Assembly: GCA_027030285.1 (NCBI GenBank)
Contig: JALVFC010000569.1
Span: 1-6,354, forward strand
Reading direction: 5' to 3'
DNA length: 6,354 bases
DNA from: Thiotrichaceae bacterium
GTDB taxonomy: Bacteria > Pseudomonadota > Gammaproteobacteria > Thiotrichales > Thiotrichaceae
In this document: positions 1 to 6,275 of the stretch, piece by piece
Numbering within the stretch: position 1 is the stretch's first letter
How the letters are laid out: each line of letters begins with the position of its first letter
Notes under the pieces: model-generated
The model's database searches: none
Told to the model about the DNA's origin: nothing
The model's input: only the letters and a program-made list of their open reading frames with translations
Program-made: the position numbers and the translations under genes

Positions 1-2421
1 GTCTGTTGCTGCCTTGTTGCTATCTTTATTAGCATGGGCGACAGTAGTGGTTTTATTAACATTTGTGGCTTTTTCAGGCTTGCTTTTATTGTTTTGTGAA
101 GCAGTTTTCCTTTTGGGAGTGCCCGGTCTGGGGATTTTGATTTCAATGGGTGTCATATCCATCTCACTCATCATGTCAATGGGCTTGGTTTGTGCCTTGT
201 TCTGCTTGTTGTTCTGATTTTTTATGTTATTTCCCTGGCGACGATTCTTATTCTGAGGGTTATTCCGACGGTTATTTCGAGTAGATTTAGTGCGGTTATT
301 GTTCGTTGACTGTTTTGTTTGAGTGCTTCCGGTTTTGCTGTTTGATGTGGTTTTGGAAGCAGTATCAGCAGAATGCGTAGCAGGTTTTTTTCCATTATTA
401 CGGTTGCCACCTTGTTGTTGAGGTTGCTTTTTCTGGTTTTGACCTGTAGCTCGTTTACGGCTTTGATTAGCGTTGTTTTGCTTGCGAGTATTCTGTTGCC
501 TTGTTTTCCTTGCTTTCTGGTTAGGCTGATTTTGGCTATTGTTTTGTTGACGTCTCTGCTGAGGTGTGCGGCGTCTATTATTATTTTGCGTTGCTTGAGC
601 TTTGCTAGTGTTAGAAGCTGAAGTCGTTATTTTGTTATTTTCGTTGCAGTTGTTCACACGATTATCATGTATCTCATTTCCAGCAGTATCGGTACCAAAT
701 AGCGATGTAATGACACGCTTGATAAAGCCTTTAGGTGACTTTTGGGGGGCAGCCTCCTGTTTATCGTTTTTGTTTGTTTGTTGTGAAGGTGTTGAAACCG
801 GGATAGGAGCAGGCATATCAGGCATGACTTGTTCAACTACAGGAGTTTCAGTCGGTGTGATGGCAGGTGCTGTCAGGGTTTCCTCGGCTTCATCAATACG
901 CATCTGGTTGGCGATATGTTCATAGCTTGAGATAGACTCTGCTTTTCCATCCTGGATTCTTATACGTTGAATGTCGTAATGGGGTGTCACCATATGTGCA
1001 TTTGGTAAAATGGTGATTTTTAATTTATGGCGCGTGTGTAGCTTGGTAATGGTGTCACGCTTTTCATTAAGCAGAAAACCAGCCACCTCTATGGGAACCT
1101 GGGCAATAACCTCACGGGTCATGTTCTTCATTGCCTCATCCTGAATCAAGCGCAGAATAGACAATGCTAATGATTCGATGCTGCGGAATGAGCCATGTCC
1201 ACTACAACGGGGGCAGACAACCTGGCTAGCGTCACCCAGAGAGGGACGCAGACGTTGCCTGGACATTTCCAGCAGCCCAAAACGTGAGATGCGACCAATT
1301 TGAACACGTGCCCGGTCAATCTTAAGTTTTTCACGTAAGCGTTTTTCTACTGCACGCTGGTTTTTATTGGGCATCATGTCGATAAAATCAATAACTACTA
1401 GGCCTCCCAGGTCGCGAAGGCGCAATTGTCGGGCAATTTCATCGGCTGCTTCCAGGTTGGTATTGAAAGCAGTCTCCTCAATGTCACTGCCTTTTGTGGC
1501 TCTCGCTGAGTTAATATCGATTGAGATAAGCGCTTCCGTGTGGTCAATAACAATGGCACCACCAGAAGGTAGCGTTACCTCACGTTGAAACGCAGATTCA
1601 ATTTGATGTTCTACCTGGTAGCGGCTAAACAAGGTAATGCTTTTGTCAGAATAGTATTTGAGCTTATGCAGGTTATGCGGCATGACAGCTTTAACGAAGT
1701 CACGTGCCTGATTGTAGATTACCTCCTTGTCAAAAATAATTTCACCGATATCGGGACGGAAGTAGTCACGCAAGGTGCGGATGATCAGGTTGCTTTCCTG
1801 ATATAGTAAGGTGGGAGCAGGGTGTTGATCGTAGGCAAACTGGATGGCTTTCCAAAGCATTTTTAAATAGTCCAGGTCCCAGGATAGCTCCTCCAGTTCA
1901 CGGCCTAAACCGGCAGTGCGCACAATGGCTCCACCGTTTTCGATATTTAGTTCATTGAGTATTTGCTTGATACGGTGTCTGTCTTCGCCTTCAATTCTGC
2001 GTGAAACGCCACCGGCTCTGGGGTTGTTGGGCATCAGTACCAGGAAACGTCCTGCAAGACTGATAAATGTAGTCAGGCTGGCTCCCTTGTTGCCGCGCTC
2101 TTCTTTTTCAACCTGAACCAGTACTTCCTGACCTTCTTTCAGGACATCCTTGATAGAGGGGCGACCCTGTATGCCTTTGGTTGCCCCCCAATATTCTCTG
2201 GAAACCTCTTTAAATGGCAGGAAACCATGCCTTTCAGCACCGTAGTTTACGAACGCAGCGTTCAGGCTCGGTTCTACACGAGTGATCGTTCCTTTATAAA
2301 TATTAGACTTTTTTTGTACCTGGTTAGTGTGTTCGATATCAAGGTCATACAAGTATTGACCATCAACCATTGCTACCCGGATTTCTTCCCTCTCGGTAGC
2401 GTTAATAAGTATTCTTTTCAT
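1..2421 (-). CDS. rne: Ribonuclease E, 3' end of gene outside window
   Basis: Essential single-strand-specific endoribonuclease that starts mRNA decay, processes rRNA and tRNA precursors and scaffolds the RNA degradosome at the inner membrane. The frame is open for 807 codons from ATG (2421-2419) to the window edge with no stop; E. coli RNase E has 1061 residues, so roughly a quarter may be missing. Seen: an S1 domain (about 35-125, including NIYKGTITRVEPSLNAAFV); 5'-sensor residues R168/T169 in IVRTAG; DNase I-like catalytic residues D302 and N304 (SIDINSAR) and D345 (VIDFIDM); zinc-link cysteines C403 and C406 (CPRCSG). All lie exactly one residue before their E. coli counterparts, and the catalytic half is highly similar to E. 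coli as I remember it. From about residue 520 the protein becomes a disordered scaffold: a predicted amphipathic membrane segment (561-577), a basic Asn/Gln-rich tract (595-745) and a short motif-like island (747-772). A CAGGA element 9 nt upstream supports the start. RNase G is excluded by the long scaffold. Confidence 0.97.
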   Translation of the reverse strand, partial: MKRILINATEREEIRVAMVDGQYLYDLDIEHTNQVQKKSNIYKGTITRVEPSLNAAFVNYGAERHGFLPFKEVSREYWGATKGIQGRPSIKDVLKEGQEVLVQVEKEERGNKGASLTTFISLAGRFLVLMPNNPRAGGVSRRIEGEDRHRIKQILNELNIENGGAIVRTAGLGRELEELSWDLDYLKMLWKAIQFAYDQHPAPTLLYQESNLIIRTLRDYFRPDIGEIIFDKEVIYNQARDFVKAVMPHNLHKLKYYSDKSITLFSRYQVEHQIESAFQREVTLPSGGAIVIDHTEALISIDINSARATKGSDIEETAFNTNLEAADEIARQLRLRDLGGLVVIDFIDMMPNKNQRAVEKRLREKLKIDRARVQIGRISRFGLLEMSRQRLRPSLGDASQVVCPRCSGHGSFRSIESLALSILRLIQDEAMKNMTREVIAQVPIEVAGFLLNEKRDTITKLHTRHKLKITILPNAHMVTPHYDIQRIRIQDGKAESISSYEHIANQMRIDEAEETLTAPAITPTETPVVEQVMPDMPAPIPVSTPSQQTNKNDKQEAAPQKSPKGFIKRVITSLFGTDTAGNEIHDNRVNNCNENNKITTSASNTSKAQATQNNNRRRTPQQRRQQNNSQNQPNQKARKTRQQNTRKQNNANQSRKRATGQNQKKQPQQQGGNRNNGKKPATHSADTASKTTSNSKTGSTQTKQSTNNNRTKSTRNNRRNNPQNKNRRQGNNIKNQNNKQNKAQTKPIDMMSEMDMTPIEIKIPRPGTPKRKTASQNNKSKPEKATNVNKTTTVAHANKDSNKAATD
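691..741 (-). other. RNase E membrane-targeting amphipathic helix
   Basis: Residues 561-577 of the RNase E reading frame contain KGFIKRVITSLFG, alternating hydrophobic (F, I, V, I, L, F) and basic (K, K, R) residues just after the catalytic half. E. coli RNase E carries its membrane-targeting sequence (segment A, about 565-585, with LLSRFFGALKALF) at the same place. Position and pattern match, so I infer the same role: peripheral anchoring of the degradosome to the cytoplasmic membrane. Confidence 0.7.
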
Positions 2422-2476
2422 TGACGTTAATCCTGTCCTGGTAGTTTAGACAAGTGACTGTGCAATGATGTGCGCA

Positions 2477-2523
2477 CTACTCAGGAATCATGGCTGCGGT
2501 AAAGCAGGTGTTATTCCTGATAG
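2477..2523 (-). promoter_or_regulatory. rne leader stem-loop resembling feedback hairpin hp2
   Basis: In the rne mRNA direction the sequence forms a two-tier hairpin. A perfect 8-bp basal stem (UCAGGAAU/AUUCCUGA, plus strand 2481-2488 and 2513-2520) is followed by a symmetric 5x5 internal loop (AACAC/CCAUG), then a 4-bp apical stem CUGC/GCAG closed by the hexaloop UUUACC. Three more pairs (CUA/UAG) extend the base past a single bulge. It lies 55-102 nt before the rne start codon. In E. coli and relatives a conserved leader stem-loop (hp2, within the rne5 element) lets RNase E cleave and repress its own mRNA. The architecture and location suggest the same role here; I have not aligned it to that family. 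Confidence 0.55.
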
Positions 2524-2537
2524 AGTGAATAGAAAGG

Positions 2538-2556
2538 CAGCCTAGCGATGAGGCTG
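2538..2556 (-). promoter_or_regulatory. Second rne leader stem-loop
   Basis: Perfect 6-bp inverted repeat CAGCCT/AGGCTG around a 7-nt loop, 17 nt beyond the hp2-like element and 117 nt upstream of the rne start. There is no following T tract in either direction, so it is not an intrinsic terminator. It is probably another hairpin of the rne leader; E. coli rne also has several leader hairpins. Function is inferred from position only. Confidence 0.4.
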
Positions 2557-2752
2557 ATAAGGCAGGTATGAGCAAGCGGTATTGTGTATGGTTTTAATAG
2601 AATAAATCAGGCGTTTATCCTGACTATGAGTCACCTGGTCTAAGCAGGCAGGAGGCTAATCATTAGTTGTTTCTGGACTCTCTATTAAAATACATTACAA
2701 TTTAACCATTTTGCTGCTTTATTCCGTTACTGTTTGACAAGGGCGGTTTGTG

Positions 2753-2842
2753 GTAATGCTTCTCATTACTTCTGTTAAAAATCAGAAATTTGCTAAATTG
2801 GCAAATACGTTACGCCGCAATTTGCGCCGTCATTAATATTAA
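2753..2842. repeat. Cluster of four inverted repeats upstream of rne
   Basis: Four dyads occur within 90 bp: GTAATG/CATTAC around a 5-nt loop (2753-2769); ATTTGC/GCAAAT around a 7-nt loop (2788-2806); a 19-bp interrupted palindrome ACG-C-CGCAA-T-TTGCG-C-CGT centred on 2821 (2812-2830); and the 10-bp palindrome TTAATATTAA (2833-2842). They could be distal leader hairpins if the rne promoter lies further out, or operator and promoter DNA if transcription starts near here. The sequence alone does not decide between these. Confidence 0.5.
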
Positions 2843-2893
2843 CTTATGCCATTATTGCTCGCGCCACAATGTCTTTGTTGTCTAGACGGTTTG

Positions 2894-2910
2894 CTGGAAG
2901 CTTGTTCCAG
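2894..2910. repeat. 17-bp palindrome, copy 1 (CTGGAA-N5-TTCCAG)
   Basis: CTGGAAGCTTGTTCCAG: perfect 6-bp arms around a 5-nt centre. The same arms and spacing recur at 3433-3449. It lies 472 bp upstream of the rne start and may be an operator for a dimeric regulator. I do not recognise the half-site as belonging to a specific known factor. Confidence 0.55.
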
Positions 2911-3025
2911 TGATAACTGCGCTCGATTAGCTCTACTTGTTACTCAGCTAATGTTAGGGCTATGTCAAGACTCGAGTGTTTCGGGTGCTTTTGATTGCCC
3001 TCGATTGCTTCAAGGTCGTCTGGTT

Positions 3026-3043
3026 CAGGAGACTTCACTCCTG
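3026..3043. repeat. Intergenic perfect hairpin
   Basis: CAGGAG/CTCCTG, a perfect 6-bp GC-rich stem around the hexaloop ACTTCA, extendable by two U-G wobble pairs on the plus strand. No U-tract follows on either strand, which argues against an intrinsic terminator. It may be part of an untranslated leader or a small RNA; nothing further can be said. Confidence 0.4.
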
Positions 3044-3200
3044 GGAATATATCCTGTACTTCTTTCTATAGACTCACTGCTCATCTTATTGACAGTAAGA
3101 CTATGTCTCTAACTATGTCCATCTTTTGATTATTAAAGGTGCTTTGATGCTGCTTTCCTGGCTTGTTGATACAGTACATCTTAGCGCATCCAGGTGCACC

Positions 3201-3286
3201 GCCATGCATGGGTTATTATTCTCATGGCATATAATCTATATGTTTTTAGTGACTTGAACCTCTCTCATTTACTTTAAGAGGCCAAG
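3201..3286. repeat. Inverted-repeat block around a TATAAT box
   Basis: Contains GCCATG/CATGGC (3201-3206/3223-3228), the 10-bp palindrome CCATGCATGG (3202-3211), CATATA/TATATG around ATC (3228-3242), and a longer imperfect hairpin with CTTG/CAAG outer and CCTCT/AGAGG inner stems (3253-3256/3283-3286 and 3259-3263/3277-3281). A perfect TATAAT at 3230-3235 lies inside the third dyad but has no -35 partner at 17 bp (CATGGG instead). It could be an activator-dependent plus-strand promoter followed by a hairpin. This is inference. Confidence 0.3.
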
Positions 3287-3291
3287 GGTGT

Positions 3292-3405
3292 ATGGAAGTG
3301 CAACCAGGTAAACCTGAACTGCAAATCCGCTTTAAATTCGTTATGTCAGTAAGTTTATTACAAACGCTGCCGAATATAACAATTAAGCTGATGACATTCA
3401 ATTAA
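3292..3405 (+). CDS. Possible small protein, 37 codons
   Basis: ATG at 3292 to TAA at 3403-3405, encoding a 37-residue basic peptide beginning MEVQPGKPELQIRFKF. An AGAGG lies 10 nt upstream of the ATG and AAGGG only 3 nt upstream, so a ribosome binding site is possible. The TATAAT at 3230-3235 lies about 60 nt before the start. No homology is recognised, there is no signal peptide or clear membrane segment, and ORFs of this length arise easily by chance. It could equally be untranslated rluC leader. Confidence 0.18.
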   Translation: MEVQPGKPELQIRFKFVMSVSLLQTLPNITIKLMTFN

Positions 3406-3432
3406 AATCCGTTATCGTAAGGTTTACTATTT

Positions 3433-3449
3433 CTGGAAAGCTTTTCCAG
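3433..3449. repeat. 17-bp palindrome, copy 2 (CTGGAA-N5-TTCCAG)
   Basis: CTGGAAAGCTTTTCCAG, with the same 6-bp arms and 5-bp spacing as 2894-2910; here the arms extend to 7 bp (CTGGAAA/TTTCCAG) around GCT. It lies 102 bp upstream of the rluC start, a position suited to an operator. No T tract follows, so it is not a terminator. Confidence 0.6.
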
Positions 3450-3551
3450 TCTTGAAGTTGAATCGCCCGGTTGATTGTGTGGATTTTAGGTTAAACTACA
3501 GGATCAGTTTTCGGTTGTTAAAGTTGTTCTTGTCTACAGAGATGATGTGAA

Positions 3552-4505
3552 ATGAATGAGAATAGTGCGAAGTTCCAGAAAGTGAGCTTTATTGAAGTCA
3601 CTGAGCGTAGTGATGGACAGCGCATCGATAATTTTTTGATGCGTGAACTGGGTAATGTGCCACGCTCCCTGGTTTATAAAATTTTGCGCAAGGGGGAAGT
3701 GCGTATTGATAAAAAACGCGCAAAACCCTCACGAAAACTGGTATTAGGTGAGACAGTCAGGATTCCCCCAATTCGTTTGCAGGAAAAAAACCAGACAACG
3801 ACTGCCAGCACACAATTATTGCAGCAGGTCGAGTCCGCTACTATTCTCGAAGATGACGACATCATTATTATGAATAAACCCGCTGGCCTGCCAGTGCATG
3901 GTGGTAGTGGATATCCGCTGGGATTGATTGAAGTATTCCGGCAGCTACATCCAAATATACCTTATGTTGAGTTGGCGCATCGGCTGGATAAAGATACTAG
4001 CGGTATTGTGTTGCTAGCAAAATCCAGACAGGCGCTACAGGCATTGCATGGGCTTTTTCAGAAGGGCGGGATTGATAAACGTTACTTAACGCTGGTTGCC
4101 GGGCGCTGGCAAGGCGGTGAGCGTCATATAAAGAATGAGTTGACAAGAACTGATAATAAACAGGGAAAAATGCTCGTCACGCAGGAGGAAGGGGCTGGTA
4201 AACACGCCGAAAGTATTTTTATACCGAAACGGTATTTTTCGACATCTACCTTGCTGGAGGTCAAGCTGTTAACAGGTAGAATGCACCAGATTCGCACGCA
4301 GTTATCACATATGGGCTTTCCGGTATTAGGTGATAATCGCTATGGGGACTTCCCATTGAATCGCCGATTCAAAAAAGATGCAGGGCTAAGACGATTATTT
4401 TTGCATGCCTGCTTTATCGACTTTACTCTTGAATTCTCTTCTCAACGCTATCATCTTGAAGTGCCATTAGCTGAAGATTTACAGCAGGTATTAGAGAAGC
4501 TATGA
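3552..4505 (+). CDS. rluC: 23S rRNA pseudouridine synthase RluC
   Basis: Isomerises uridines to pseudouridine in 23S rRNA; the E. coli enzyme acts at positions 955, 2504 and 2580 near the peptidyl-transferase centre. The product has 317 residues (E. coli 319). Seen: an N-terminal S4 RNA-binding domain (about 22-80, GQRIDNFLMRELGNVPRSL onward, KILRKGEVRIDKKRAKP); the linker and first strand IIIMNKPAGLPVHGGSG (104-120); the RluA-family catalytic motif HRLDKDTSG (143-151) with nucleophile D146; and the C-terminal LLTGRMHQIRTQLSH (239-253) and GDNRYGD (260-266) motifs. The S4 domain, the VHGGSG segment and divergence from rne favour RluC over RluA, RluD or TruC. The start at 3552 matches the expected length; the upstream ATG codons (3542, 3545) are closed at once or out of frame, and the Shine-Dalgarno is weak (AGAGA at 3537-3541), with another in-frame-shifted ATG at 3556 ignored. 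The stop overlaps the next gene by 4 nt. Confidence 0.95.
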   Translation: MNENSAKFQKVSFIEVTERSDGQRIDNFLMRELGNVPRSLVYKILRKGEVRIDKKRAKPSRKLVLGETVRIPPIRLQEKNQTTTASTQLLQQVESATILEDDDIIIMNKPAGLPVHGGSGYPLGLIEVFRQLHPNIPYVELAHRLDKDTSGIVLLAKSRQALQALHGLFQKGGIDKRYLTLVAGRWQGGERHIKNELTRTDNKQGKMLVTQEEGAGKHAESIFIPKRYFSTSTLLEVKLLTGRMHQIRTQLSHMGFPVLGDNRYGDFPLNRRFKKDAGLRRLFLHACFIDFTLEFSSQRYHLEVPLAEDLQQVLEKL

Positions 4506-5161
4506 GCAAACCTTACAAACTATTGATTTTTGACTGGGATGGCACCTTGATGGATTCAGCCCAGCATATTACCAACTGTGTACAGGATACTATCGCAGAG
4601 CTTGATCTGGAGCCGCGCACTGATACAGAGGTACGTAATATTATTGGTTTGGGTCTGGAGGAGGCGATTGTGGGGCTGTACGCTGATGCTGATGCCGCAT
4701 TTATTCAGCGTATGGCAGAAGTCTTTAGAGAGCATTTTTTATATAAGAACAAAACGCCAAGCCCTCTGTTTGAAGGTGCTGCTGATGTACTTGAGATGCT
4801 GAAATCAGATGGCTATCAACTAGCGATTGCAACAGGTAAGTCCCGGCGTGGTCTGGACAAGGTGCTACAGGATACCGGGCTGGAAGAATTTTTTCCGGTG
4901 ACACGCTGTGCTGATGAAACCTTCTCCAAGCCACATCCGCAAATGCTTGATGAAATACTTACAGACTATGATTTACAGCCGTCGGACGCAATTATGATTG
5001 GTGATAGTGAATATGATTTGCTGATGGCTAAAAATGCCGACATGGATGCACTGGCTGTTAGTTATGGTGTACACGATTTGCCCCGCTTGCTTGAGCATGA
5101 GCCGTTGGGTTATGTAGAAGACGTAAAAGAAATACCTCAATGGTTTTCGACTATTGGTTAA
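4502..5161 (+). CDS. HAD-superfamily phosphatase, phosphoglycolate phosphatase-like
   Basis: Cytoplasmic haloacid-dehalogenase-type hydrolase of 219 residues, typical for the Gph/PGMB-like subfamily IA. All four motifs are present: I, FDWDGTLMDS with nucleophile D11 and acid/base D13; II, IATGKS with T111; III, K143 in FSKPHP; IV, MIGDSEYD with D168 and D172. The helical cap between motifs I and II (about 20-90) fits a small phosphorylated substrate, but the actual substrate cannot be read from sequence; phosphoglycolate, sugar phosphates or nucleotides are all possible. The ATG lies inside the rluC stop (ATGA, 4502-4505), so translation is probably coupled to rluC, with AGAGAAG just upstream as a ribosome binding site. 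A HAD gene in this position after rluC is a recurrent gammaproteobacterial arrangement, suggesting a housekeeping rather than accessory role. Confidence 0.93.
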   Translation: MSKPYKLLIFDWDGTLMDSAQHITNCVQDTIAELDLEPRTDTEVRNIIGLGLEEAIVGLYADADAAFIQRMAEVFREHFLYKNKTPSPLFEGAADVLEMLKSDGYQLAIATGKSRRGLDKVLQDTGLEEFFPVTRCADETFSKPHPQMLDEILTDYDLQPSDAIMIGDSEYDLLMAKNADMDALAVSYGVHDLPRLLEHEPLGYVEDVKEIPQWFSTIG

Positions 5162-5289
5162 CCCTTTTTTCAGGCTACCTGCTCAGCGTAATGATATGCA
5201 AGGTGTGGTAAGTTATTGATTATTATTTAGGCTTCGGTCGCAGGGATGCTGCCTTATTCTGCTGAGTAGTTACTTTTCAAGGATATAAA

Positions 5290-6240
5290 ATGAACAAAGA
5301 CACAGAAAATCAGGCAATCAAGTCGCTGGAAAAAGTGGCACTTGCCGGCATAGAAGAACAACGTCGCGCCAGACGCTGGGGAATATTTTTTAAAATTGCC
5401 TTTTTGTTGTGGGGTATGCTGCTTTTGATCGGTGTGATTGGATCTATAGCCAGTCAGGGAAAGGTGCTGACCACTGCGAAAGCTTTTACCGCCGTTGTGG
5501 ATGTAAAAGGGGTGATTATGGATGGAGCTGATGCTGGTTACACACAAGTTACCTCGGCATTGCGTGATGCATATGATGATTCCAGAACCAAAGGTGTTGT
5601 GCTCAGGATCAATAGCCCGGGTGGCAGCGCAGTGCAGTCAGCAATGATTTATGATGAGATAAAACGCCTGCGAACGGAGCACAAAGATATTCCGGTGTAT
5701 GCAGTGATTCAGGATGTTGGTGCATCAGGTGGGTATTATATAGCAGCGGCAGCAGACAAAATCTTCGCCAACCCTTCCAGTATTGTTGGCTCTATTGGTG
5801 TTCGTCTGGATAGCTACGGTGTGATGGATGCAGCAAAAAAGTTAGGTATCGAAAGCCGAACATTGTCGGCAGGGGAGCACAAAACAATACTGGATCCATT
5901 TAAACCCGTTAGCGACGCAGAAAAGGCGCACCTTAAAACACTCCTGACAAGTACTCATGAACAGTTTATCAGTGCAGTCAAGCGGGGACGAGGTGATCGT
6001 TTGCAGGATAATCCCGATATTTTCAGTGGCTTGTTCTGGAATGGTGGTAAAGCCAAAGAGCTTGGTCTTGTTGATGGTTTTAAAACGACACGCGAAGTTG
6101 CAAAAGAGTTAGTGAAAGCAGAGGAAATAATAAAGTTTAATAAAGAAAAAACCTTGCTGGACAAGTTGGCTGGTAAAGTGAGTAGTAGTGTGAGTAATAT
6201 CTTGCTGGGTACAGAGCTGGTACAAGGCATCAGGTACTAG
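5290..6240 (+). CDS. sppA: Signal peptide peptidase SppA, short S49 form
   Basis: Inner-membrane serine protease that degrades cleaved signal peptides and other membrane-embedded fragments. The product has 316 residues, so it is the single-domain form rather than the 618-residue tandem SppA of E. coli. Seen: an N-terminal cytoplasmic basic segment (QRRARR, 24-29), one membrane anchor (about 31-54), and a ClpP/crotonase-like periplasmic protease domain. S146 in DVGASGGYYIAAAAD is the nucleophile and K198 in SAGEHKTILDPFKP the general base, forming the Ser/Lys dyad. INSPGGSAVQS (107-117) is the conserved strand-turn forming part of the active site, and SIVGSIGVR (164-172) is also typical. SohB is less likely given the close match to the short SppA pattern. 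The start has a strong AAGGA (5279-5283) 6 nt before the ATG. A 128-bp gap separates it from the HAD gene; no terminator is seen there and only weak promoter-like A/T sequence (TATTAT, 5221-5226), so it may be co-transcribed with rluC. Confidence 0.93.
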   Translation: MNKDTENQAIKSLEKVALAGIEEQRRARRWGIFFKIAFLLWGMLLLIGVIGSIASQGKVLTTAKAFTAVVDVKGVIMDGADAGYTQVTSALRDAYDDSRTKGVVLRINSPGGSAVQSAMIYDEIKRLRTEHKDIPVYAVIQDVGASGGYYIAAAADKIFANPSSIVGSIGVRLDSYGVMDAAKKLGIESRTLSAGEHKTILDPFKPVSDAEKAHLKTLLTSTHEQFISAVKRGRGDRLQDNPDIFSGLFWNGGKAKELGLVDGFKTTREVAKELVKAEEIIKFNKEKTLLDKLAGKVSSSVSNILLGTELVQGIRY

Positions 6241-6275
6241 TCATCCCGATATTGCAGATCACTCTACTTTTTTTC

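Larger units (their letters stand above)
2422..3551. other. Divergent rne/rluC intergenic region (1.13 kb)
   Basis: Long non-coding stretch between the divergent starts of rne and rluC. It must hold the promoters of both genes and probably a long rne leader (the E. coli rne leader is about 360 nt). I found no clear sigma70 promoter: a perfect TATAAT at 3230-3235 (plus) lacks a -35 box, and a TTGACA on the minus strand (2967-2962) lacks a -10 at the right spacing. Inverted repeats are abundant; the stronger ones are listed separately. Others are TCAGG/CCTGA (2607-2611/2619-2623), CCTG/CAGG (2634-2637/2645-2648) and CAGGTAAACCTG (3305-3316). No rRNA, tRNA or recognised riboswitch was seen. The 88-codon plus ORF at 2846-3112 looks spurious. 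Confidence 0.85.

Noticed and set aside
222..836. Minus-strand ORFs at 222-410 and 654-836
   Set aside because: They are out of frame with the continuous RNase E frame, which has no stop from 2421 to 1; shadows only.
14..925. Several hydrophobic plus-strand ORFs (14-217, 373-621, 602-925)
   Set aside because: They are antisense to the Asn/Lys/Gln-rich RNase E scaffold; AAY and CAR codons read in reverse give Leu/Val/Phe, which mimics membrane proteins.
1..2421. Frameshift or pseudogene status for rne, prompted by the odd composition of its C-terminal half
   Set aside because: I read the frame codon by codon: no stop in 807 codons, and the motif-like segments (561-577, 747-772) on both sides of the low-complexity tract are in the same frame.
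2962..2967. TTGACA on the minus strand as the rne -35 box
   Set aside because: At spacings of 16-18 bp the -10 positions read TGAGTA, GAGTAA or AGTAAC, none a convincing match to TATAAT.
2846..3112. 88-codon plus-strand ORF, Leu- and Cys-rich
   Set aside because: No Shine-Dalgarno before the ATG, no recognisable domain, odd Leu/Cys composition, and it runs through the palindrome at 2894-2910 and the hairpin at 3026-3043. More likely chance reading of regulatory DNA.
5254..6230. Minus-strand ORFs antisense to sppA (5254-5547, 5955-6230)
   Set aside because: The plus strand encodes a complete SppA with catalytic S146 and K198 and a good ribosome binding site; the antisense frames have no recognisable features.
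6241..6275. T-rich stretch between sppA and the convergent gene as a bidirectional terminator
   Set aside because: Seven T residues are present, but I could not find a GC-rich stem before them on either strand.
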